Source: CALCKW01 sp033852095
GTDB taxonomy: Bacteria; Pseudomonadota; Gammaproteobacteria; CALCKW01
Reading direction: 5' to 3'
Length of the DNA stretch: 64,000 nt
NCBI GenBank assembly: GCA_033852095.1
Contig: JAWSVD010000097.1
Span: 7,748 to 71,747, forward strand
A program made the position numbers and the translations under genes. Shown here one piece after another: positions 35,501-41,030 of this stretch. Position 1 is the first letter of the stretch. Each line of letters begins with the position of its first letter. The notes under the pieces are model-generated. The model saw nothing but the letters and a program-made list of their open reading frames with translations. It was not told the origin of the DNA and made no database searches.

Positions 35501-36549
35501 AAGGCGCGGCGGATGAAACACACATTGAGCCGAGAACGGATACCGAGCGCTGGGTGGCGAATCACTGGTCTGAGTTGATACTTGCAGAGGGTATCGGCGT
35601 CGATGACAATTTTTTTGCGCTCGGCGGCCACTCGCTGTTGGCGATGCGCTTTATCGCCGAGAGCCGCAAGCAGTTTCCTGGCGCCGTCAGCCTGCAAATG
35701 GTGCTGCGAGAGACACTGGCGCAGATCGCCGCTACGCTGGACCCAGAAGACAGGGCGGAGATCATAGCTTCGGATCAGCAGCCAACGGCTACTCCGATCA
35801 AGGTGTTCTTTTCAGTGGCCAGTGAAAAACCCATGTTTTGCAGCTATCATCCGCCCGCCGACGGGCGGCGCGCGCACCGAGCTGTGCTGATGGTGCAGTC
35901 ATTGGGCCATGAATACCAGCGCGGTCACCGTGCAATGCAAGAGCTGGCAACAGCCTTGAGCAAAGAGGGCTGCGCAGTCTTGCGTTTTGATTATTGCAAC
36001 ACTGGAGATTCGAGCGGGGAGCCAGAGCAGTTGTCACTGCCACAGCTGCAGCGTGACTTGAAGGCGGCCACCGATGAATTAATTCGCCTAAGTGGCTGCG
36101 CCTCTGTCGATCTGCTGTCCATGCGACTGGGTTCTTTGCTGGTCGCGTCACACAGCGATGCGCGCTGGAACCGGCATTTTGCCTGGGATCCTGTGCTCAG
36201 TGGTGCCGGCCACGCCCGTTTGCTAAAACAGATGCAGCTGGCATCTCTGCGCGATTGGGACCGCTATGTGTCCCGTCGAAAAAAGCAGGACAGTGCTGCG
36301 GATGAGTTCCTGGGATACACCTACACAGAGACACTGTTGCAACAGTTGAGTGAGGTGCAGGGCGGTTGGTTGCCGTCGCTTTCGCTGATTGTCTCGAGCG
36401 GAGAAAGTACGGCTTCAGATCAGCTCGACGTGGTGTCGAGACTGACGGTGGCGCCACAGTGGCAAAGCCATGAGCACAGCGAAACGCATATCCAGATGCC
36501 CGGCGATTTAGAGCAACTGGTTCAAGATATTTTGGAGATTTCACCGTGA
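32599..36549 (+). CDS. NRPS module C-A-PCP with fused alpha/beta-hydrolase-like domain
   Basis: A 1316-residue protein. The C domain (about 20-450) has an intact HHVVADG active site (His149-His150). The A domain (about 480-955) has YVIYTSGSTGNPKGVKL, FDIAVLE, MYGPTETAIW and TPNGKLDRKAL; pocket residues read by eye give roughly D-I-L-A-L-G-M-I-W-K, close to the glycine code. The PCP carries Ser1012 (LGGHSLL). Residues about 1065-1316 form an alpha/beta-hydrolase-like domain (VLRFDYCNTGDSSG), but the nucleophile elbow reads SMRLG with Arg1176 instead of Ser or Cys, so it is not a normal thioesterase. It resembles, in my judgement, one of the paired hydrolases of exosortase loci. The stop overlaps the next gene's GTG. 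Confidence 0.92.
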   Translation: MKNSVQDSTGTVGNSQRRNTSDAQQEILASVALGDEASCAFNMAVQIDFPGAVDAKALAAAVKDLGARHQMLRARFSLDGESMWVDRECQVELQDLDLRAETADHAASLLDELRDIQVAVAFDLVNNQAWRVHLVLLSDGASTVLITAHHVVADGWSLAVMREDLAQLYTDRMQKRASSLQPAIDFDVYLEYLDEQQRNGTRGKSRDYWIEQFTPELSAFDFPLDHARPAVRSYAAGRCDVRIPRDVSDALRLMAREQQNSLFNVLFSAFYAYLYRASAANDLVVGIPAAGHSIAGLYEMVGHCVNILPVRQSVQGEQSFAALLRDTRSSMLDAQDNQVFTFSEMIGHLDVKRDLSRIPVVSMLFNIDQETGKHDYAGLQGQANSIAHRFENFEIFCNILDRQGELTVEWAYNTQLFSAESTEHRVRSFVALLSQIATAPELLLDDTSLFSEADRQVYSELNNTSLPLPAGGTVLSMLEASAQQSPNADALVAGNTRFSYRELHQRANRLANYLQLQGVSKGDWVALCLQRSEHMVVAILALMKLGATYVPLDPAYPAERVAYIIENASASMIITQSNLLAALPQHAGSNVCLDALTDQLRQQADTAPEGPLPSAEDLIYVIYTSGSTGNPKGVKLEHANVANFLSSMAREPGLVASDRLVAVTTLSFDIAVLELMLPLTVGACVVLATREQATDAEALQALMQDEGATTLQATPATWRMLLQGGWQGQQNLKSLVGGEALPRDLALQLVDKVDQLWNMYGPTETAIWSTCERIDAGSESITIGKPIGNTQVYVFDQLGHPAPVGMPGELLIGGEGVCAGYHQRDDLNRQVFIPDIFSSRPAAKLYRTRDRVKLLPDGRVEYLERMDNQVKVRGYRIELGEIETVLGEQDAVQECAVLAREDVAGDVRLVAYVLTIDGQLNERALALGLRERLPEFMQPQHFVLMQDMPRTPNGKLDRKALPPPRAREGAADETHIEPRTDTERWVANHWSELILAEGIGVDDNFFALGGHSLLAMRFIAESRKQFPGAVSLQMVLRETLAQIAATLDPEDRAEIIASDQQPTATPIKVFFSVASEKPMFCSYHPPADGRRAHRAVLMVQSLGHEYQRGHRAMQELATALSKEGCAVLRFDYCNTGDSSGEPEQLSLPQLQRDLKAATDELIRLSGCASVDLLSMRLGSLLVASHSDARWNRHFAWDPVLSGAGHARLLKQMQLASLRDWDRYVSRRKKQDSAADEFLGYTYTETLLQQLSEVQGGWLPSLSLIVSSGESTASDQLDVVSRLTVAPQWQSHEHSETHIQMPGDLEQLVQDILEISP

Positions 36550-37394
36550 TCGAGAGTGTGTGTCAGTTTGGCGCTGCGGACAGTTTGGTCGGGATACTGA
36601 CCCAGCCAGAAGAGGAAAAACGCAACGGTGGCCCAGTGGTTGTATTGTTGAGCGCTGGTTTGCTGCACCGTGTGGGGCCATTCCGTCTGTATATTTCCCT
36701 GGCCAGAGAGCTCGCGCGTTGTGGCGTCAGCAGTTTGCGCTTTGATCTTTCAGGCATAGGTGACAGCGGTCCCAGCAAGGTGGCCGCGGCAATTGAAGAG
36801 CGCACCCTCGCCGACATCGCGGCCGCTTACAACTATTTGCAGGATAATCACGGCGTAGCGCAGTTTGTGGTGGGCGGGCTGTGCTCTGGAGCTGACGATG
36901 CATTCAGGGCGGCCTTGGCCGATCAGCGAGTGGTGGGCAGCTTCCAGCTTGATGGTCTGGGTTATCGCACCAAACGTTATTACCGTGGCCATGTGCTGAA
37001 ACACTATTTGCCACGATTGGCCAGCAGTGATAAATGGAAGAGGTTGGCGGCCAAGATCGGCGAGAAAAACGGAGAGCAGCAGGCCGTGTCAATTGCTGGT
37101 GGGGAAGAGGACTTGCACCGATTGATGCCATCTCAGGCAGAGGCGAAATCGGGTTTGGCCGTGATGGCTGAGCGTGGTCAGCAGTCTTTGTTAATCTACA
37201 CCGGCGGGGCGAGTAGCTATTACAACTACCCCGGTCAGATCTACGATAATTTTCCCGAGCTGCGAGCCTGCAGCACCGTGAATGAATGTTTCATGCCCAA
37301 GAGCGACCACACTTTTATGCTTAAAGGTGATCGAGAGAAAGTATTGGCTGTGTTGAGCGAATGGTACGCCAGCTGTTGGCCCGCCGCGGCCTAG
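36546..37394 (+). CDS. Alpha/beta hydrolase with Cys nucleophile, likely release or partner enzyme of the assembly line
   Basis: A 282-residue alpha/beta hydrolase beginning with GTG inside the stop of the NRPS gene (GTGA). Features are VVLLSAGLLHRVGPFRLYISLARELA, LRFDLSGIGDSG, the nucleophile elbow GGLCSGADDAF with Cys113, and a C-terminal SDHTFMLKGD that could supply the catalytic His. A GxCxG elbow is uncommon and recalls dienelactone hydrolases and the exosortase system type 1 associated hydrolase. Translational coupling to the NRPS implies equal production, so it probably releases the chain or edits mis-loaded carriers, perhaps as a heterodimer with the Arg-containing hydrolase domain of the NRPS. 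Confidence 0.8.
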   Translation: MIESVCQFGAADSLVGILTQPEEEKRNGGPVVVLLSAGLLHRVGPFRLYISLARELARCGVSSLRFDLSGIGDSGPSKVAAAIEERTLADIAAAYNYLQDNHGVAQFVVGGLCSGADDAFRAALADQRVVGSFQLDGLGYRTKRYYRGHVLKHYLPRLASSDKWKRLAAKIGEKNGEQQAVSIAGGEEDLHRLMPSQAEAKSGLAVMAERGQQSLLIYTGGASSYYNYPGQIYDNFPELRACSTVNECFMPKSDHTFMLKGDREKVLAVLSEWYASCWPAAA

Positions 37395-37429
37395 CAATAA
37401 CACGCGTCCTGTAGGCGCTTTTGCCTTTT

Positions 37430-37466
37430 AGCCCTGCACCTGCAGTTTGCAGGTGTGGGGCTTTTT
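37430..37466 (+). terminator. Rho-independent terminator of the NRPS/PKS operon
   Basis: AGCCC and CACCTGCA (37430-37444) pair with TGCAGGTG and GGGCT (37448-37462) around a GTT loop, interrupted only by a 2-base internal mismatch, and a T-run follows. It lies 36 bases beyond the last hydrolase stop and closes the operon before the convergent NYN gene. Confidence 0.88.
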
Positions 37467-37522
37467 GTTTTGGCGCTAACAAACTTCGCAGGGCTGGCAA
37501 CTGTCATGGAGCCTTGTGGAGG

Positions 37523-38368
37523 CTAGACGCAGCGGATGCTCAGCGCCTGGCGATTTTCGCCTTCGTTGCGCGGAGCGGCCAGCTCAAACTCGAAAATTTG
37601 ATCCCGCGTGGGCAGGCCCGCCGAGTCATAACCTTGCGGCAGCTCGGAATCGTAGAAGAACACCGTCTCGTAGGGGGAGGACTCGTCGCGTGAATCGGTG
37701 ATCCAGATGCCGGGTGAGACTTCGCGCATAAAGCGCATAAAGCCAAAGGGCTTGCTCTCGTGGTGGTAATAACAATGACCTCGCACGCGGGAACCTGTCT
37801 CTCCCCAGCGGAATTCTTGGCGCATGTCGGTGCCATGCGCGTCTTGCGCCGGTGCCAGCTCGGGAATGAGATAACCTGACATGAACATATCCGCCTCGCG
37901 GCGCAGGTCAGTCGAGACATTGTCAAAGGCGACTACTTCAACGCGGCAGCCCTTGGATTGCAGGGCGCGCACCACTTGAACAAAATCACCGTCCCCTGTG
38001 GCCAGTACAACGCGGTCTAGGTTCACCGATTGCAGCAGGGCGTCGACCGCCAGATCAAGATCGGCGTTCGCCTTGGAGCGCTTCTCACCCTCGCTGTCCT
38101 GATACCAGCGAACCATCTTCTGGATAACCTTGAAGCCGTAGTCCCGGATGCGGTTGTGAAAATTCTGCTCGCGCTTGAGGTAGTCGTAGTCAGAATCAGC
38201 GCGCTTGGGGTCGTAGGCTAGATAGGTGTTCAGCCGCAGCGGTTCCGCACCGTCTCGGGTGGCAAAATCACGCAGCACGTCGTAGCGCATGCGGAAACCA
38301 CCGTTGCGTCTGACATTCTCGCCGTCTACGTACACACCAACTTTGATATTTCTATGGATAGCTAACAA
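37523..38368 (-). CDS. NYN-domain (LabA/DUF88-type) putative RNase
   Basis: A 281-residue protein with an N-terminal NYN/PIN-like nuclease domain: VGVYVDGENVRR (first acidic residue), ANADLDLAVDAL, and VVLATGDGDFVQVVRAL with further conserved aspartates, then SKGCRVEVVAF. These four acidic positions normally coordinate magnesium for RNA cleavage. The last 110 residues (RWGETGSRVRGHCYYHHESKPFGFMRFMRE) are an extra domain I do not recognise, perhaps nucleic-acid binding. Translation appears to begin at TTG 38368, because no ATG or better start precedes the domain. It is convergent with the NRPS operon. Confidence 0.82.
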   Translation of the reverse strand: MLAIHRNIKVGVYVDGENVRRNGGFRMRYDVLRDFATRDGAEPLRLNTYLAYDPKRADSDYDYLKREQNFHNRIRDYGFKVIQKMVRWYQDSEGEKRSKANADLDLAVDALLQSVNLDRVVLATGDGDFVQVVRALQSKGCRVEVVAFDNVSTDLRREADMFMSGYLIPELAPAQDAHGTDMRQEFRWGETGSRVRGHCYYHHESKPFGFMRFMREVSPGIWITDSRDESSPYETVFFYDSELPQGYDSAGLPTRDQIFEFELAAPRNEGENRQALSIRCV

Positions 38369-38564
38369 ACTTTAAAACCTGTTGTAGTATTAATGATACA
38401 CAGTAACGTTGAGATTATTGCAAATATTGCGATTGTCTTATGGTGGTCTATTTTGTAATGATCGTTCAACAACCTGCTAAACCGTAATGAAATCAGCCGC
38501 GTAGCTGGCCCTTAGATGGGGAAGTTGTCACTCGGCAAACAGTACCATGCTTTATAGTTCTTTT

Positions 38565-38752
38565 GTATTGAGAGCGGAAGCTCTATATAGAGGGTAACGC
38601 AGTGGCGCGAGGACTAAAACAGCCGCTGTGAAGCAGCTTGTTAGAACCGAAGTAGGGTTCTAGGTCTAGCCCGAGCTGCTAGTTCCAGACTAAGGCATCT
38701 CGCTGGCCCTCGTCCGGTAGATGCCTGGATTTATTCGTTGTTTTTTACCTGC
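38565..38752 (+). ncRNA. Candidate structured small RNA or long leader upstream of the FKBP gene
   Basis: This intergenic stretch can fold into several perfect stems in series: AGAGC/GCTCT with a GGAA loop (38571-38584), TAGAACC/GGTTCTA (38642-38662), CTAGC/GCTAG (38666-38682) and GGCATCT/AGATGCC with inner CTGG/CCGG (38694-38725), followed by a T-rich tract including six Ts (38741-38746). A TATAGT box at 38553-38558 could be a -10 element, but I see no good -35. GGA triplets in or near loops recall CsrA/RsmA-binding RNAs. It could equally be the 5' leader of the FKBP gene at 38761. The strand is inferred from the T-run and from the gene downstream. Confidence 0.4.
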
Positions 38753-38760
38753 CGAAGTTG

Positions 38761-39246
38761 ATGAAAGTCATGAAAGTGAAATCAATAAATTGCTTACTGC
38801 TGTTGTTGCTGGCGTCCCCTGTCTGGGCGATCGATTTAGGCAGGCATGAGTCAAGCCCCGAGCCGGTGGCCAGCAAAGCGCTGAAGACCATCACGACGGC
38901 GAGTGGCTTGAAGTATCGCGTCCTGGAGATAGGCAGCGGGCGAAGCGTGCCTGCGCTGGAAGATCACGTCACGATTCACTATTCCGGCCGCCTGATGGAC
39001 GGCACTGAATTCGACAATACGCGCAAGCGTGGGCGTCCAGCGAGCTTCGCCATCAGCCGGGTGATCGAAGGCTGGTCCGAGGGCCTGCAGTTGATGAAAG
39101 AGGGCGCAAAGTACCAGTTTATCGTGCCACCGGAGCTGGCATTTGGTGACAAGGGCGTGAGCGGCATGATTGAGCCCGATTCAACACTCGTGTTCGACGT
39201 GGAGCTGTTGAAGGTTGAGGCGGCAATCGTCAGCTCAAAAAACTGA
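38761..39246 (+). CDS. FKBP-type peptidyl-prolyl cis-trans isomerase, exported
   Basis: A 161-residue protein with an N-terminal signal peptide (INCLLLLLLASPVWAID) and a single FKBP domain from about residue 48. Motifs are GLKYRVLEIGSG, DHVTIHYSGRLMDGTEFDNT, VIEGWSEGLQLMKEGAKYQFIVPPELAFG and STLVFDVELL. It would catalyse proline isomerisation during folding of periplasmic proteins. It lacks the long dimerisation N-domain of FkpA/Mip. Start codons at 38758 (TTG), 38761 and 38770 are all possible. Confidence 0.9.
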   Translation: MKVMKVKSINCLLLLLLASPVWAIDLGRHESSPEPVASKALKTITTASGLKYRVLEIGSGRSVPALEDHVTIHYSGRLMDGTEFDNTRKRGRPASFAISRVIEGWSEGLQLMKEGAKYQFIVPPELAFGDKGVSGMIEPDSTLVFDVELLKVEAAIVSSKN

Positions 39247-39763
39247 TTTTCGCTGCGCCTGTTTAAGACGTCACAGTGGCACTCAGCCGCTCGGCTGAAT
39301 TTGCTTGCTCTGGCTGCCGACGGCTTTGGCCTGCGCAGAGCTTCCTTGCTGACGCAGCAGGCATCTGCAGCTTGTCGTCAATCAACTGCTCGCGGTGCTT
39401 GATTCACCAAACCGGCTCAGCTTCATTCTGCGCTGCCTCAATTTCGGCTTTGCCCGTGCTTTTTTTGCCGGCGATCTTCAAGAGATCCTCGGGTCCCCCC
39501 AGCTGATCTCCTCGCCAATTCCCCTGACATCAATGCTCGATATCTGGTTGCCGCCGCACGCAATGCGATTGATTCAGGCGCCAGGTTGATGAGCTGCTCT
39601 CAGGTGGACGTTCAGCTCAGGTCCGAGCCGCATTGTAGGCTGGCAAGAACCCGTCTATGCTCGGTGTTCACAGCTCATCGCTCATAGCTCACTGTTCACT
39701 GCCGTGCGGATCGAGCGAATTCAAAGATTTTTACTTTAAATACAGCTTAAGGGAATCCAGCTC
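39247..39763. other. Gene-free stretch with possible decayed minus-strand frame
   Basis: About 520 bases with no intact gene. On the minus strand, 39500-39263 reads as a Lys/Glu/Ala-rich sequence (EDLLKIAGKKSTGKAEIEAA, then an in-frame stop at 39404-39406, then IKHREQLIDDKLQMPAASAR) that would need one frameshift and one stop repaired, so it may be a degraded small gene. The end near 39670-39705 has short direct repeats of GCTCAT/CTCACTGTTCACT type. I cannot identify the possible ancestor. Confidence 0.3.
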
Positions 39764-40225
39764 ATGGGCGCAGCACTCGCATTTCATGTATTAGCCACAG
39801 TTATTTGGGTGGGGGGCATGTTCTTCGCCTATTTTGTGCTGCGACCATCGGTGGCACAGGTGCTCGCCCCCTCGCAAGCACTGCCCCTGTGGAGCGAGGT
39901 GCTCTCGGGGTTTTTCAGGTGGGTTTCACTGTGCATTTTATTACTGCTCGGTACCGGCTACTGGATGTTGTTCGGCGAGTTTGGCGGTTTCGGCTCCGCC
40001 GGAACCTACATCCACATCATGCACGGCACGGGCTTGTTGATGGTGGTGGTCTTCGGTCATGTGGCGGGCAGTCCTTTCCGAAAAATGAAAGCCTTTACGC
40101 TGCATGAAAACTGGGAGAAGGGCGCGGCTGAACTGCTTAAAGTGCGGCGATTGGTGGCGTTGAACCTCGCTTTGGGTGTCTTCACGGTGGTAGTTGCGAC
40201 TTTTGGTCGCACCGGCTGGGTCTAG
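39764..40225 (+). CDS. CopD-family integral membrane protein
   Basis: A 153-residue protein with four transmembrane segments (ALAFHVLATVIWVGGMFFAYFVL, RWVSLCILLLLGTGYWML, IHIMHGTGLLMVVVFGHV and LVALNLALGVFTVVVATFG). Histidines in the first and third segments (FHVL, HIMHGTG) are in the positions expected for heme or metal ligation in the CopD/DUF2269-like family. The role could be copper handling or membrane electron transfer; no copper genes are adjacent. It ends five bases before the ecotin-like gene. Confidence 0.75.
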   Translation: MGAALAFHVLATVIWVGGMFFAYFVLRPSVAQVLAPSQALPLWSEVLSGFFRWVSLCILLLLGTGYWMLFGEFGGFGSAGTYIHIMHGTGLLMVVVFGHVAGSPFRKMKAFTLHENWEKGAAELLKVRRLVALNLALGVFTVVVATFGRTGWV

Positions 40226-40230
40226 TTGAA

Positions 40231-40668
40231 ATGGATCAAAAGACGAGTGCTGCGCACGCCGCTTTGGCGGCTTTTCCCGCTGCAGATGCGGGTCAGAAAC
40301 GCTGGGTAATCTTCCTGAAAGCCTGTGAAAACCGCGCCGATGAGGCGAATTGCCTGGTCCAGTTGCACGCGGGGATGAGTGTCAAAGGCGATGGCATCAA
40401 CCGCTCCGCGCTGAGCGGTTCGCTGCAGCTGCACACCTTGGCTGGCTGGGGTTATGGCCTTGTACGTTACGAGGGGGACACCCGGATAAGCAGCACGCGG
40501 GTAGGGTACAAGGGTGTGGCCGAGCACGACACTTGGGTCTACACAAAACCGCTGCTGTACGCCTATAACAGCCAGCTGCCCTTGGTTGTCTATACCCCCA
40601 GCACACTGCAGATTCGTCATGGCTTGTTCAGGCTGTCCGCCAGTGCAGGCTTTGCGCAGGAGGGCTGA
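40231..40668 (+). CDS. Ecotin-like serine protease inhibitor without signal peptide
   Basis: A 145-residue protein that aligns by eye with ecotin along its length: FPAADAGQKRWVIFL (ecotin YPQAEKGMKRQVIQL), TLAGWGYGLVRYEG (TLEGWGYDYYVFD) and YNSQLPLVVYTPSTLQIRHGLFRL ([24 protein letters not shown]). The reactive loop reads ISSTRVGYKG, putting Arg where E. coli ecotin has the P1 Met, which would suit trypsin-like proteases. The loop cysteine of ecotin is absent. No signal peptide is encoded and no start codon is available upstream in frame, so export is uncertain. The gene follows the CopD-like gene by five bases. Confidence 0.8.
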   Translation: MDQKTSAAHAALAAFPAADAGQKRWVIFLKACENRADEANCLVQLHAGMSVKGDGINRSALSGSLQLHTLAGWGYGLVRYEGDTRISSTRVGYKGVAEHDTWVYTKPLLYAYNSQLPLVVYTPSTLQIRHGLFRLSASAGFAQEG

Positions 40669-40690
40669 CAGTCCTTTACATGCACAATAA

Positions 40691-40719
40691 TTCGACCATA
40701 TCTTTTTGTTTTTTATAAT
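40691..40719 (+). promoter_or_regulatory. Sigma-70-type promoter upstream of pckA
   Basis: TTCGAC (40691-40696), 17-base spacer, then a perfect TATAAT (40714-40719) in a very AT-rich stretch. It would give a transcript with a leader of roughly 300 bases before the pckA start at 41031. The leader contains a short frame with no good ribosome site and the palindrome at 40968-40989. Confidence 0.6.
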
Positions 40720-40967
40720 AAAATCCCGAGTTGACCTGCTGCCCTTATCCCCCTAACATTCGGCCTTTCCCGCCAAATACGTTCTAGCCTTTGCGAGAGC
40801 TAAGCAAGCATGCTGACAGCTGATCGAAAGCACCAAAGTCTGCCGAACTTCTGCCGATTATTTCAGCATTGTGCGCTCTGCCGTCCACGACGCCCGAGGC
40901 AGCATCGTTCTCATCTTATGAATGCCACTGTGCCCCTGAGTTCGTTGGGGCGGGGTGGTCTGCAGCC

Positions 40968-40989
40968 GGGCATTGATCGATCAATGCCC
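40968..40989. promoter_or_regulatory. 22-bp perfect palindrome in the pckA leader
   Basis: The arm GGGCATTGATC is followed immediately by its exact reverse complement GATCAATGCCC. The palindrome ends 41 bases before the pckA ATG, downstream of the apparent promoter. It could be an operator for a dimeric regulator or a hairpin in the mRNA leader; a short T-rich stretch (GTTTTTC) follows about 10 bases later, so transcription attenuation is conceivable. Confidence 0.5.
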
Positions 40990-41030
40990 ATGAACCCGTT
41001 TTTCAAATTTATCCACGGAGTGACCCGTTG

